Origin: Solibaculum_A intestinale
GTDB lineage: Bacteria; Bacillota; Clostridia; Oscillospirales; Acutalibacteraceae
NCBI RefSeq assembly: GCF_040096205.1
Contig: NZ_JBBMFD010000002.1
Location: 62,001-126,000 of the forward strand
DNA: 64,000 nucleotides
Reading direction: 5' to 3'
The translations under genes were made by a program, and so were the position numbers. Shown piece after piece: positions 48,702 through 57,662 of this stretch (position 1 is the stretch's first letter; every line of letters starts with the position of its first letter). The notes under the pieces were generated by a model. That model was not told where the DNA came from. It was given only the letters and a program-made list of their open reading frames with translations, and searched no databases.

Positions 48702-49559
48702 ATGGACGGCGGTTTGCTTACCACACTGGAACAGCGTTCGCCCACCTTTTCCAAGGGACAGCGGCGGATTGCAACTTATATTACCGAGCATTACGATAAG
48801 GCGGCCTTTATGACGGCGGCCAAGCTGGGCGCCACCGTTGGAGTCAGTGAATCGACGGTGGTTCGATTTGCCATGGAGCTGGGGTTCGACGGATATCCCC
48901 ATTTGCAGAAGGCCATGCAGGAAATGATCCGCTCCAAGCTCACGTCCTTGCAGCGCATCGAGGTGACCGATACCCGCATCGGGTCAGAGGACATCATTTC
49001 GAGCGTTTTGTCCCAGGACATGGAGAACCTCAAGCACACCATGGAGGAAACCTCCCGGGAGGAGTTCGCCCAGGCGGTGGAAACCATTGCGGGAGCCAGG
49101 CGGATCTACATCATCGGGGTCAAGAGCTCGAAGGCGCTGGCGGTGTTCTTGAGTTATTATTTCAATTTGATGTTCGATAACGTGGTGCATGTGGATACCA
49201 CTAGCGAGACGGCGATTTTTGAGCAGATGCTGCGCATCAGCGAACGCGACGCGGTCATCGGCATCAGCTTCCCCCGGTATTCCAAGCGCGCCACCAAGGC
49301 GCTTCGCTTCGCGGCCGACCGGGGAGCCCGCGTCATCGCCATCACCGATTCCCGCCGTTCGCCTTTGGCCCAGCGGGCCGGGCAGGTGCTGCTGGCGCGA
49401 AGCGACATGGTTTCTTTTGTGGATTCCCTGGTAGCGCCGCTTAGCTTATTAAACGCCGTCATCGCCGGGGTGGCCATGTCCCGCAGGCAGGAGGTCAGCG
49501 ATACGTTCGAGGAGCTCGAACGGCTGTGGGAGGAATACCAGGTATACGAAAAGCGGTGA
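48702..49559 (+). CDS. MurR/RpiR-family transcriptional regulator
   Basis: 285 residues. N-terminal HTH_6 (FSKGQRRIATYITEHYDKAA, GATVGVSESTVVRFAMELGF) and C-terminal SIS domain (GARRIYIIGVKSSKALAVFL, DAVIGISFPRYSKRATKALR), which binds phosphosugars. Regulators of this family usually control amino-sugar or sugar-phosphate genes; no such gene is adjacent here, where it starts a row of core genes (flavoprotein, cmk, plsC, ispH-rpsA). GGGAGG precedes the ATG. Target unknown. Confidence 0.93.
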   Translation: MDGGLLTTLEQRSPTFSKGQRRIATYITEHYDKAAFMTAAKLGATVGVSESTVVRFAMELGFDGYPHLQKAMQEMIRSKLTSLQRIEVTDTRIGSEDIISSVLSQDMENLKHTMEETSREEFAQAVETIAGARRIYIIGVKSSKALAVFLSYYFNLMFDNVVHVDTTSETAIFEQMLRISERDAVIGISFPRYSKRATKALRFAADRGARVIAITDSRRSPLAQRAGQVLLARSDMVSFVDSLVAPLSLLNAVIAGVAMSRRQEVSDTFEELERLWEEYQVYEKR

Positions 49560-49600
49560 GCGCGGTCGCGGCGGTTTCCTTGGAGCGAGGAGGAATTGGA

Positions 49601-50860
49601 ATGGAATACGATGTGATTGTCATTGGCGGGGGCGCCGCCGGACTCATGGCGGCGGGGACCTGCGCCAAGGGCGGCCTTCGCACGCTGGTGCTCGAGCGAA
49701 ACGAGCGCCCGGCCAGAAAAGTGATGATTACCGGCAAGGGCCGGTGCAACGTGACGAACGACTGCGACGCCCAGGATTTCATCAAGGCCGTGCCGGTGAA
49801 CGGCCGCTTTCTTTACAGCGCGGTAGCGAATTTTACGCCCCAGGACACCATGCTGTTCTTTGAGAACGAGGGGCTCCCCTTAAAGACCGAGCGGGGAAAC
49901 CGGGTGTTTCCAAAATCCGACCGGGCGGTGGATGTGGTGGATACGCTGACCCGGTTCGTGACCAAAAACGGCGGGGAGATCCGGCAGGGCAGGGCCCAGA
50001 AGCTGCTTTTTGACCGGGTAGGTGTCTGCGGGGCGCAGACCGAGGACGGAGAGAAATATTATGCGGACGCGGTGCTTGTGAGCACGGGCGGCCTGTCCTA
50101 CCCGGCGACCGGCTCCACCGGCGACGGCTATCAGCTGGCAAAGCAGGCGGGGCACACGATAACGAAGCTAAAGCCTTCCTTGGTGCCTTTGGTGGCAAAG
50201 AACGATTGGTGCAGAAAGGCCCAGGGCCTTGCGCTGAAGAACATAGCGGTGCGGGTGTTCGACAATGGTAAAAGCCGCACGGTGTACGACGATTTCGGCG
50301 AGCTGCTTTTTACCCATTTCGGCCTGTCCGGGCCGGTGATCCTCAGCGCCAGCTCCCACATGCGGGAGATGGAGCCGGGGCGGTACAGCGTCATCATCGA
50401 CTTAAAGCCCGCTTTGACCCTCCCTCAGCTGGACGCCCGGCTGCAGCGGGATTTCGAGAAATATTCCAACCGGGATTTTGCCAACGCCTTGGGCGACCTC
50501 TTGCCCAAAAGCTTGATTTCGGTTATCATAAAGCTGAGTTTAATTCCTCCGGAGGAGAAGGTGCACCAGATTACCCGCGGCCAGCGGCTGCAGCTGGCGG
50601 AGCTTTTGAAAAACCTGACGGTGACCATCGAGGACTTTCGTCCCATTGAGGAAGCCATCGTCACCTCCGGCGGGATAAATACCAAAGAAGTCAACCCCAA
50701 GACCATGGAATCCAAGCTGGTGCGGGGGCTGTTTTTTGCGGGCGAGGTGCTGGACGTGGACGGGTACACCGGCGGGTTCAATTTGCAGATTGCTTTTTCC
50801 ACCGGCCGTCTGGCGGCCGGGGAAATCCTCGAACGCAAGGGAAAAAATCCCACGAAGTAA
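49601..50860 (+). CDS. NAD(P)/FAD-dependent oxidoreductase (HI0933/BaiN-like)
   Basis: 419 residues from the ATG at 49601 (GAGGAGGAATTGG upstream). DVIVIGGGAAGLMAAGTCAK is the FAD Rossmann motif; RNERPARKVMITGKGRCNVTN-type text (seen as KVMITGKGRCNVTNDC) and TGGLSYPATGSTGDGYQLAK, plus LFFAGEVLDVDGYTGGFNLQ at the end, are hallmarks of the HI0933 family, which includes BaiN of bile-acid-converting clostridia. Physiological substrate here unknown. First of a compact series leading to cmk, 16 nt downstream. Confidence 0.93.
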   Translation: MEYDVIVIGGGAAGLMAAGTCAKGGLRTLVLERNERPARKVMITGKGRCNVTNDCDAQDFIKAVPVNGRFLYSAVANFTPQDTMLFFENEGLPLKTERGNRVFPKSDRAVDVVDTLTRFVTKNGGEIRQGRAQKLLFDRVGVCGAQTEDGEKYYADAVLVSTGGLSYPATGSTGDGYQLAKQAGHTITKLKPSLVPLVAKNDWCRKAQGLALKNIAVRVFDNGKSRTVYDDFGELLFTHFGLSGPVILSASSHMREMEPGRYSVIIDLKPALTLPQLDARLQRDFEKYSNRDFANALGDLLPKSLISVIIKLSLIPPEEKVHQITRGQRLQLAELLKNLTVTIEDFRPIEEAIVTSGGINTKEVNPKTMESKLVRGLFFAGEVLDVDGYTGGFNLQIAFSTGRLAAGEILERKGKNPTK

Positions 50861-50876
50861 GGAGAGAGCCGAAGAT

Positions 50877-51542
50877 ATGACAGCGGTTGCAATCGACGGG
50901 CCCGCAGGCGCGGGCAAGAGCACCATCGCCCGGTCGGTGGCGAAGGAGCTGGGGTTTATCTATGTGGATACGGGCGCGCTGTACCGGGCCATTGGGCTGC
51001 ATGCGCTGAAAAACGGAGCGGACCCGAAGGTGCAGGAAGAAGTGGGGCCGCTTCTTTCCGGGCTTTCGGTGCGCCTGTGCTTTGTGGACTCGGAGCAGCG
51101 GGTGCTTTTAAACGGCGAGGACGTGAGCGAACAAATCCGCACGCCGGAGGTTTCCATGGCGGCGTCGGGCGTGTCCGCCCTCAAAAGCGTCCGGGAATTC
51201 TTGTTTGAGCTGCAGCGGTCCATGGCGGAGGAAAATGACGTGGTCATGGACGGGCGGGACATCGGCACGGTGGTGCTTCCAAACGCCCAGGTGAAAATTT
51301 TCCTTACCGCTACTCCAGAGGAACGCGCGAGACGGCGCCATCGGGAGCTTCTGGAAAAAGGAGCCCAGGTTTCTTACGGGGAAGTCCTTGCCGATTTAAA
51401 GAAGCGGGATTACGACGATTCCCATCGGGCCATCGCGCCCTTAAAGCCAGCGCCGGACGCGGTGGTGGTCAATACCACCACGTTAAGCCTGCAGGAATCC
51501 ATCCAGATGCTGCTGGGAATCATAAGGGGGAAGTTGAAATGA
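50877..51542 (+). CDS. cmk: Cytidylate kinase
   Basis: 221 residues. Phosphorylates CMP and dCMP with ATP. P-loop IDGPAGAGKSTIARSVAKEL at the N-terminus, VDTGALYRAI, MDGRDIGTVVLP, and the lid RARRRHRELLEKG are the standard cmk blocks. AAGGAGAG upstream of the ATG. Overlaps plsC by 4 nt; the order cmk-plsC-ispH/rpsA is conserved in many clostridia. Confidence 0.96.
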   Translation: MTAVAIDGPAGAGKSTIARSVAKELGFIYVDTGALYRAIGLHALKNGADPKVQEEVGPLLSGLSVRLCFVDSEQRVLLNGEDVSEQIRTPEVSMAASGVSALKSVREFLFELQRSMAEENDVVMDGRDIGTVVLPNAQVKIFLTATPEERARRRHRELLEKGAQVSYGEVLADLKKRDYDDSHRAIAPLKPAPDAVVVNTTTLSLQESIQMLLGIIRGKLK

Positions 51543-52135
51543 CGCCGTTTTACCGGTTCGCTTTTTCTGTGGTTAAGCCGCTGGCGTTTCTCTTTTTCCG
51601 GCTGCGTCTGATCGGGCGGGAGAATATCCCCGAATCGGGCGCTTTGATGCTTTGCTCCAACCACCGCAGCTACTGCGACCCGGTGTTCGTGGGAGTGGGG
51701 CTTAAACGCCAGGTGCATTTCATGGCGTACGACAAGCTGTTTCACGGCTGGTTCGGCAAACTGATTACAGCTTTGGGCGCATTCCCGGTCAACCGGGAAT
51801 CCACCAGCGCCCAGACGGTGCGCAGCGCCTTCGACGTGCTGGAAAACGGGGAGGTCATGGGCATTTTCCCGGAAGGGACCCGTTCAAAGGACGGCGCTCT
51901 TTTGAAAGCCAAGGCGGGCGCGGTGATGATCGCCTACCGGGCCAACTGCCCCATCCTGCCCGCCGCCATCATTGCAAAGGGAAAGGTGCGCCCGTTTAAA
52001 AAGCACACGGTGCGGTATGGGAAGCCGGTCACCCCCCAGGAGCTGGGGATCACCACCGGCTCGGGCACGGAGATCCGGGCCGCCAGCCGGGAGCTGATGC
52101 GCCTCATCGGCGAGCTGATGGAGGAAGGATTTTGA
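51539..52135 (+). CDS. plsC: 1-acyl-sn-glycerol-3-phosphate acyltransferase
   Basis: 198 residues. Makes phosphatidic acid by acylating lysophosphatidic acid at the membrane. Acyltransferase blocks: CSNHRSYCDPVFVG (NHx4D), GAFPVNRES, MGIFPEGTRSKDGALL and ILPAAIIAKGK. One N-terminal hydrophobic segment. Overlaps cmk (4 nt) and ispH-rpsA (4 nt). Confidence 0.94.
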   Translation: MTPFYRFAFSVVKPLAFLFFRLRLIGRENIPESGALMLCSNHRSYCDPVFVGVGLKRQVHFMAYDKLFHGWFGKLITALGAFPVNRESTSAQTVRSAFDVLENGEVMGIFPEGTRSKDGALLKAKAGAVMIAYRANCPILPAAIIAKGKVRPFKKHTVRYGKPVTPQELGITTGSGTEIRAASRELMRLIGELMEEGF

Positions 52136-54216
52136 GTATTACCGTGGCAAAAACCGCCGGGTTCTGCTTTGGCGTGAACCGGGCGGTCAATCTGGTTTAT
52201 GAGCTGCTAAACGAGGGCAAGCGGGTAGTGACCTTAGGCCCGATCATCCACAACCCCCAGCTGGTGGAGGAACTGGAACGCCGGGGTGTGCGTATCGTAA
52301 AGCATCCGGAGGAAGCGCCGGCGGGAAGCACGGTGGTCATCCGTTCCCACGGGGTTCCTGCTCAGGTGCTGCGCCGGGTGGAGGAAGCGGGCGTGGCCTG
52401 CGCCGACGCTACCTGCCCGTTTGTGGCGAAGATTCACCGGATCGTGGCGAGGGAATCGGCGGACGGGCGGCTGGTTTTGATCGCGGGGGACAAAAACCAC
52501 CCCGAAGTGGAGGGGATCCGCGGCCATTGCGCGGGGGTTTCTTTCGTGTTCAAAAACGCCGGGGAACTGGAGCAATTGGCCATTTCCATGTCAACAGAAG
52601 AAAAAAAACGCGTTTCCATCGTGGCGCAGACCACTTTTTCGTTAAATGAATGGAGAAATTGCATCAAAAGTGCAAAAAAGGTCTATACAAACGCCAAGAT
52701 TTTTGATACAATATGTAGTGCCACGTCCAGACGTCAAAATGAGGCGGAGGAGCTGTCTTCCCGCTCCGATTTGATGGTCATTATTGGCGGCCGCCAAAGC
52801 TCTAACACAGCAAAGCTGCGCGACGTATGCGCGGCCAACTGCGATACCATCCTGGTGGAAACCGCGGGCGAACTGCCGCGGGAACCCATCCGGAAGGCGA
52901 AAAGCATCGGCGTTACGGCGGGCGCGTCCACGCCTGCCAGCATCATAAAGGAGGTACTATTCGCCATGTCCGAAATTCTCAACAACGAGCCCGAGAAGGA
53001 GCTCGAACAGACCCCTGAGGTTAAGGTGGAGGAGACCGTGGAAACGCCCGAGAAATCCTTCGACGAGATGACCTTTGAGGAAGCGCTGGAAGCGTCTTTC
53101 AAAAATTATAATACAGGTGAAAAGGTGCACGGCGTTGTCGTTTCCATTGCGCCCAACGAGGTGCAGGTCGATGTCGGCAGGAAACAGGCCGGTTACATCC
53201 CGGCGGACGAGCTTTCCAACGACCCCAACGCCAAGCCCGAGGATCTTGTGAAGGTCGGCGACGAGTTGGATCTTCTCATCATGCGCACCAACGACCAGGA
53301 AGGCACCATCATGCTTTCCAAGCGCCGTTTCGACGCCATCAAGGGCTGGGAAGAAATTGTCAAGGCCAGCGAGGACGATACGGTGGTGGATGGAAAGGTC
53401 GTGGAGATCATCAAGGGCGGCGTGCTGGCCGTCTCCAACGGCGTGCGCGTGTTTATCCCGGCTTCCCAGGCGACCCTGTCCCGCAACGAGCCGCTGGACG
53501 GCCTGCTGGGTAAGGAAGTCAAGTTCAAGATCATCGAGGTCAACCGCGGCCGCCGCCGCGCGGTGGGTTCCATCCGCAAGGTGGCAAGCGAAGAGCGCAA
53601 GAAGCTGGAAGAGAAGTTCTGGGAGACGGCGGAGGTCGGTCAGAAGTACACCGGCGTCGTCAAGTCCCTGACCTCTTACGGCGCATTTGTAGACATCGGC
53701 GGCGTGGACGGCATGATCCACGTTTCCGAGCTCTCCTGGAGCCGCGTCAAGCATCCCTCCGAGGTCGTCAGCATCGGCGACACGGTAGAGGTGTATATTA
53801 AGGAAATCGATCCGGAGAAGAAGCGCATTTCTCTGGGCTACCGCAAGGAAGAGGACAATCCGTGGGAAATCCTCAAGAAGGATTACCCGGTGGGAACCGA
53901 CTGCGATGTGACCATCGTGGGCCTGACCACCTTCGGCGCCTTTGCCCGCATCATTCCGGGCATCGACGGCCTGATCCACATTTCCCAGATCGCCGACCGC
54001 CGCATCGAGAAGCCCCAGGATGTGCTCAAGGTGGGCCAGGTGGTCCGCGCGCGCATCACGGAGATTGACTTCGAGAAGAAGCGCATTTCCCTCTCCACCC
54101 GCGTGCTGATCGAGGAAGGCCTTGCGCCGTCCCCGTTCGCGGATGAGGAGGCGCAGGAGGCTGCTCCGGCTGAGGAAGCGCCTGCCGCGGAGGAACCGGC
54201 TGCGACCGAGGAATAA
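52132..54216 (+). CDS. ispH: Fused IspH (HMBPP reductase) and ribosomal protein S1
   Basis: 694 residues. Residues 1-~280 are IspH, the [4Fe-4S] enzyme making IPP and DMAPP in the MEP pathway; its cluster cysteines stand in AGFCFGVNRAV (Cys12), DATCPFVAKI and FDTICSATSRRQ. After an acidic linker, four S1 repeats follow (GVVVSIAPNEVQVDVGRKQA, GKVVEIIKGGVLAVSNGVRV, GVVKSLTSYGAFVDIGGVDG, VTIVGLTTFGAFARIIPGID) and an Ala/Glu tail. The fusion is a known feature of clostridia; the S1 part probably binds mRNA in translation. Start is a TTG overlapping the plsC stop. Confidence 0.96.
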   Translation: MSITVAKTAGFCFGVNRAVNLVYELLNEGKRVVTLGPIIHNPQLVEELERRGVRIVKHPEEAPAGSTVVIRSHGVPAQVLRRVEEAGVACADATCPFVAKIHRIVARESADGRLVLIAGDKNHPEVEGIRGHCAGVSFVFKNAGELEQLAISMSTEEKKRVSIVAQTTFSLNEWRNCIKSAKKVYTNAKIFDTICSATSRRQNEAEELSSRSDLMVIIGGRQSSNTAKLRDVCAANCDTILVETAGELPREPIRKAKSIGVTAGASTPASIIKEVLFAMSEILNNEPEKELEQTPEVKVEETVETPEKSFDEMTFEEALEASFKNYNTGEKVHGVVVSIAPNEVQVDVGRKQAGYIPADELSNDPNAKPEDLVKVGDELDLLIMRTNDQEGTIMLSKRRFDAIKGWEEIVKASEDDTVVDGKVVEIIKGGVLAVSNGVRVFIPASQATLSRNEPLDGLLGKEVKFKIIEVNRGRRRAVGSIRKVASEERKKLEEKFWETAEVGQKYTGVVKSLTSYGAFVDIGGVDGMIHVSELSWSRVKHPSEVVSIGDTVEVYIKEIDPEKKRISLGYRKEEDNPWEILKKDYPVGTDCDVTIVGLTTFGAFARIIPGIDGLIHISQIADRRIEKPQDVLKVGQVVRARITEIDFEKKRISLSTRVLIEEGLAPSPFADEEAQEAAPAEEAPAAEEPAATEE

Positions 54217-54230
54217 GAGACAAAAGAAAA

Positions 54231-54262
54231 GGGTTGCCGTACTCGTACGGCAACCTTTTTTT
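54231..54262 (+). terminator. Terminator of the cmk-plsC-ispH/rpsA operon
   Basis: GGTTGCCGTAC/GTACGGCAACC stem followed by TTTTTTTG. Confidence 0.92.
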
Positions 54263-54295
54263 GCTTGAGAAGGGCGATCAGACAAGAAATAGTGG

Positions 54296-54505
54296 CTAGG
54301 GCAGCTCCCGGATATCCGTATGCCCAAGCAGGTATTCCATGCTGCATGCATAGAAATCAGCTAAGCGTACCAAGGCTGCCAGCTTGACCCGCCCGGTCCC
54401 TTCTTCATACCGCAGGTAGGTTTTCCGCGTAATCCCGGCGGCAAGGGCTGCCTGGGAGGGCGTCAGCCCCCGCTCCTGCCGCAGTTCTTTGAGCCGCGTT
54501 TGCAT
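54296..54505 (-). CDS. Small XRE-family HTH regulator
   Basis: 69 residues, only an HTH_3 domain: LKELRQERGLTPSQAALAAG, ITRKTYLRYEEGTGRVKLAA, LVRLADFYACSMEYLLGHTD. Start ATG at 54505 with AGGAGGTG upstream. It stands alone; the next gene is transcribed in the other direction. Target unknown; it may act on the divergent aldo/keto reductase promoter. The stretch 54506-54774 contains a weak TATAGT -10 (54720-54725) and no other gene. Confidence 0.9.
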   Translation of the reverse strand: MQTRLKELRQERGLTPSQAALAAGITRKTYLRYEEGTGRVKLAALVRLADFYACSMEYLLGHTDIRELP

Positions 54506-54774
54506 CCTGGTTCACCTCCTTTTCCGTCTGCATCGTACCATATGGAGCAGCCCTTGTGGAAAATTGACGAAGTGTTGACGCAAAGATGACGCAGAATTCC
54601 ATTAGGACGCCCGGATTTGCAATCGAGCGGTAGCGTCTATCTGCTGGAAATCCCGTGACCGGCACGATATTTCCATACGCTTGTTTTGCCGAACGCTGGC
54701 AATTTTATTTGGATTATGGTATAGTAACAGCGAACCCTTATCCACCTGTAATCGAGAGAAGGAGGAGAAACCCC

Positions 54775-55785
54775 ATGCCTTACGAGGTTTATAAAGCCGA
54801 CCCGGCACGGTACGACACCATGCCCTTTCGCCGCTGCGGACGCAGTGGACTGATGCTGCCGGTGATTTCCTTCGGCCTGTGGCAGAATTTCGGCACCGTC
54901 AACCAGTACGACAACTGCCGCCAGATGCTTCTGCGCGCGTTTGACCTGGGCATCACCCAGTTTGACCTGGCGAACAACTACGGTCCCCCCTCCGGCGGCG
55001 CGGAAGAGCTGTTCGGAAAGGTGCTCCGGGAGGACTTTAAGCCTCACCGGGACGAGATGGTGATTACCACCAAGGCCGGTTACAAGGGGTGGGACGGCCC
55101 TTACGGGGACCATGGCTCCCGCAAGTACCTGATTTCCTCTCTGGACCAGAGCTTAAAGCGGATGGGCCTGGACTATGTGGACATTTTCTATCACCACCGC
55201 CCCGACCCGGACACCCCCATTGAGGAAACCATGGGGGCGCTGGCGGACATTGTCAAGTCCGGCAAGGCGCTGTATGTGGGCGTTTCCAACTATACCCCCG
55301 AGCAGACCAAGGAAGCCTCCCGCGTCATCCGGTCGATGGGCGTGCCGCTGACCATTCAGCAACAGCGCTACCACATGCATTACCGGGACATTGAGGACGG
55401 GCTGCTGGATGTGGTGGAAGAGGAAGGCATGGGCCTGGTGGCGTTTTGCCCGCTGTTCCAGGGCGTGCTCACCAGCCGGTACCTGGGCGGGGTGCCTGCC
55501 GATTCGCGCATCACCCATCCGATGAACGGTTCCATCGGGCAGAATGTGGTCACGGAGGAGCTCATCGAGAAGTCGAGAAAGTTAAACGTCATCGCCGCCG
55601 AGCGGGATCAGACCCTGGCGCAGATGGCGCTTGCGTGGGATCTGCGGGACAGGCGGATGACCTCGGTGATCATCGGCGCGAGCCGGGTTTCTCAAATTGA
55701 GGAAAACGTCAAGGCAATCGAAAACCTGACCTTTACCGAGGAAGAGCTCAACAGCATCGACGACATTTTAAACGGCGTGGTGTAA
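54775..55785 (+). CDS. Aldo/keto reductase, YghZ/Gpr-like
   Basis: 336 residues from the ATG at 54775 with GGAGGAG upstream. The N-terminal RYDTMPFRRCGRSGLMLPVI and SFGLWQNFG are nearly the signature of YghZ (L-glyceraldehyde-3-phosphate reductase, methylglyoxal-active AKR14). Catalytic residues: Asp and Tyr in FDLANNYGPP, Lys in TTKAGYKGW, His in FYHHRPDP. Potassium-channel beta-subunit-like architecture. Likely detoxifies methylglyoxal or related aldehydes with NADPH. Monocistronic; two tandem terminators follow. Confidence 0.92.
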   Translation: MPYEVYKADPARYDTMPFRRCGRSGLMLPVISFGLWQNFGTVNQYDNCRQMLLRAFDLGITQFDLANNYGPPSGGAEELFGKVLREDFKPHRDEMVITTKAGYKGWDGPYGDHGSRKYLISSLDQSLKRMGLDYVDIFYHHRPDPDTPIEETMGALADIVKSGKALYVGVSNYTPEQTKEASRVIRSMGVPLTIQQQRYHMHYRDIEDGLLDVVEEEGMGLVAFCPLFQGVLTSRYLGGVPADSRITHPMNGSIGQNVVTEELIEKSRKLNVIAAERDQTLAQMALAWDLRDRRMTSVIIGASRVSQIEENVKAIENLTFTEEELNSIDDILNGVV

Positions 55786-55804
55786 GCTGCGAAACCGAGT
55801 AACA

Positions 55805-55856
55805 GCCGGGCAGAGAACCCTGTGCGACAGCAAGGTTCTCTGCCCGGCCTTTTTTC
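55805..55856 (+). terminator. First of two tandem terminators
   Basis: GCCGGGCAGAGAACC/GGTTCTCTGCCCGGC, 15-bp perfect stem, then CTTTTTTC. Confidence 0.9.
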
Positions 55857-55876
55857 GATATATGCCCGCAGGTGCG

Positions 55877-55909
55877 AAAGCCCGGCAGCATCGCTGCCGG
55901 GCTTTTTTG
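55877..55909 (+). terminator. Second of two tandem terminators
   Basis: AAGCCCGGCAGC/GCTGCCGGGCTT with loop ATC and T6 run, 20 nt after the first. The region 55910-56177 holds no gene; TGCATG (56085-56090) with CACAATAA (56109-56116) could be a sigma-G promoter for the ger operon. Confidence 0.88.
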
Positions 55910-56177
55910 TCAAAAAAACCAGGAGATTCCGACGGCATTTGCAAAAAGAGCGGCGTTACAGCCCTGCCCGCTGCGTTCGTTTGGAAGCGGCGGCTTTTTT
56001 CTTTTCCCGGGAAACCGCCGCCCGAAGGCGGGAAGCAAAAAACGGGGTTTTGCGGCTTAAAAGGGCGGCTTTGGCAAAAGGGCATGCATGTTTTCCCGGA
56101 AAGCCGTGCACAATAAAACAAGAATGCGCCGATTGGGAGAAGTTCCAGGCGCTTTTTATGGAAAGGAAGGGACGGCC

Positions 56178-57662
56178 ATGGAAGATATGCAGAAAAAGGC
56201 CCACTTTCGAAATAAAACGCCGCTTTTTAACCAGGTCTGTGCCAAGCTTCAGAAGAACAGCGACTTTCGCGTGCGGCCCATCCTCATCGGGCAGCGGTTT
56301 CAGGGCGCGTTCGTGTTTCTCGACGGGATGATCAATTCCGGGCAGATGAGCGAATTGGTGATGCGTTCTTTGGTGGAGTACCGGTTCGAGGCGGATGCTA
56401 CGGTGGAGGACCTGTACACCTATATCGATTCGGGCGGCATCTACTGCCCGGACCAGAAAAAGCAGACCGAAGCCGACGTGATCATCAATCAGATGCTCAC
56501 CGGCAGCGCGGCCTTGTTTTTCGACGGCGCCGCCGAAGCCTATACCTTTGAGATCAAGTCTACCTTTGTACGCAGCGTGTCCGAGCCCACCAATGAAAAC
56601 ATCACCAAAGGCGGCAAGGACGCGTTTGTGGAACGCTGGCTCATCAATACCGCCTTGGTGCGCAGCCGCCTGCATTCGCCGGATATCGTGGTGGAAACGG
56701 TGACGGTAGGGCGCCAGTCCAACACCAACATCGCCGTGGTGTACCTGCAAAACACCGCGAACCCAGATTTGGTCCAGAAAGCCAAGGACTGCCTTTTGGG
56801 CATGGACGTGGATTCCATCGCTTCCCTGGGCATCGTGGAGGAAGCCCTGTGCGGGGACGACAATTCCATCTTCCCTCAGGTCACCAACACCGAACGTCCC
56901 GACTCCTTCTGCGCCGACATCAACGAAGGCTACATCGGCATCATCATCGACGGGTTCCCTTTTGCCCTGCTGGTGCCCGGGAGCCTCCTGCAGCAGATGC
57001 AGGCTCCCGAGGACTACGCGCGCCATCCGGTGTTCGCCTCCGCCATCCGGGTGCTGCGGTTCTTGCTTATGGGCGTAACCCTGCTGCTTCCCGGCTTTTA
57101 TGTCTCCATCCTGTCCTATCACCAGGAAATGCTGCCTTCGCGGCTGGTACAGTCCATTATGAAAGCGCGGCTGGAGGTTCCTTTCGATGAGCTCATTGAA
57201 ATGCTCGTCATGCTGGTGGCCTTTGAGGTGCTCATCGAGGCGGGCCTTCGCATGCCCAAAAACATCGGGCAGGCGGTGTCCATTGTGGGGGCGCTGATCG
57301 TGGGGGAAGCGGCGGTCAGCGCAAAGCTTATCTCACCGGCGGTGGTCATCGTGGTGGCCATTACCGCCATTGCGTCCTTTACCCTTCCCAGCCAGGATTT
57401 GAGCAACGCTGTACGGGTGTGGCGTTTCGTGCTGCTGCTGTTCAGCGGGGTGCTGGGCCTGGTGGGCCTGGTGCTGGGCGCTATTTTGCTCACCCTGCGC
57501 ATTTGCAGCCTGGAAGTGTTGGGCGTGCCCTATATGGCGCCGATCATCGGAGGCCACACCAAAACCAAGGACAGTTATTTCCGCCGTCCCTTCCTGCAGG
57601 ATCAAAAGCGGCCGGAATTTTTGGGAAATCAGAACAAGACAAGGCGGAGGACAAAAGGATGA
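56178..57662 (+). CDS. gerKA: Spore germination protein, GerA-type A subunit
   Basis: 494 residues. Soluble N-terminal domain (about 1-270) starting LFNQVCAKLQKNSDFRVRPI, then about five membrane helices (LLMGVTLLLPGFYVSILSYH, GQAVSIVGALIVGEAAVSAK) typical of GerAA/GerKA/SpoVAF proteins. The INEGYIGIIIDGFPFALLVP block and HQEMLPSRLV are family hallmarks. Part of the germinant receptor in the inner spore membrane. AAGGAAGGG upstream. Overlaps the C-subunit gene by 4 nt. The gerK name is used for the GerA family in clostridia and does not imply a given germinant. Confidence 0.92.
   Translation: MEDMQKKAHFRNKTPLFNQVCAKLQKNSDFRVRPILIGQRFQGAFVFLDGMINSGQMSELVMRSLVEYRFEADATVEDLYTYIDSGGIYCPDQKKQTEADVIINQMLTGSAALFFDGAAEAYTFEIKSTFVRSVSEPTNENITKGGKDAFVERWLINTALVRSRLHSPDIVVETVTVGRQSNTNIAVVYLQNTANPDLVQKAKDCLLGMDVDSIASLGIVEEALCGDDNSIFPQVTNTERPDSFCADINEGYIGIIIDGFPFALLVPGSLLQQMQAPEDYARHPVFASAIRVLRFLLMGVTLLLPGFYVSILSYHQEMLPSRLVQSIMKARLEVPFDELIEMLVMLVAFEVLIEAGLRMPKNIGQAVSIVGALIVGEAAVSAKLISPAVVIVVAITAIASFTLPSQDLSNAVRVWRFVLLLFSGVLGLVGLVLGAILLTLRICSLEVLGVPYMAPIIGGHTKTKDSYFRRPFLQDQKRPEFLGNQNKTRRRTKG

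Noticed and set aside
52957..54351. Minus-strand open frame of 464 codons opposite the S1 repeats
   Set aside because: Shadow caused by the codon bias of the ispH-rpsA gene; composition (His/Leu/Asp runs) is typical of antisense translation.
55877..55909. Tandem hairpins considered as a CRISPR-like or other repeat array
   Set aside because: They are two rho-independent terminators with different stems and T-runs; no regularly spaced identical repeats exist in the window.
55956..57122. Minus-strand open frame of 388 codons opposite gerKA
   Set aside because: Shadow of gerKA, whose start, overlap with gerKC and membrane helices are well supported.
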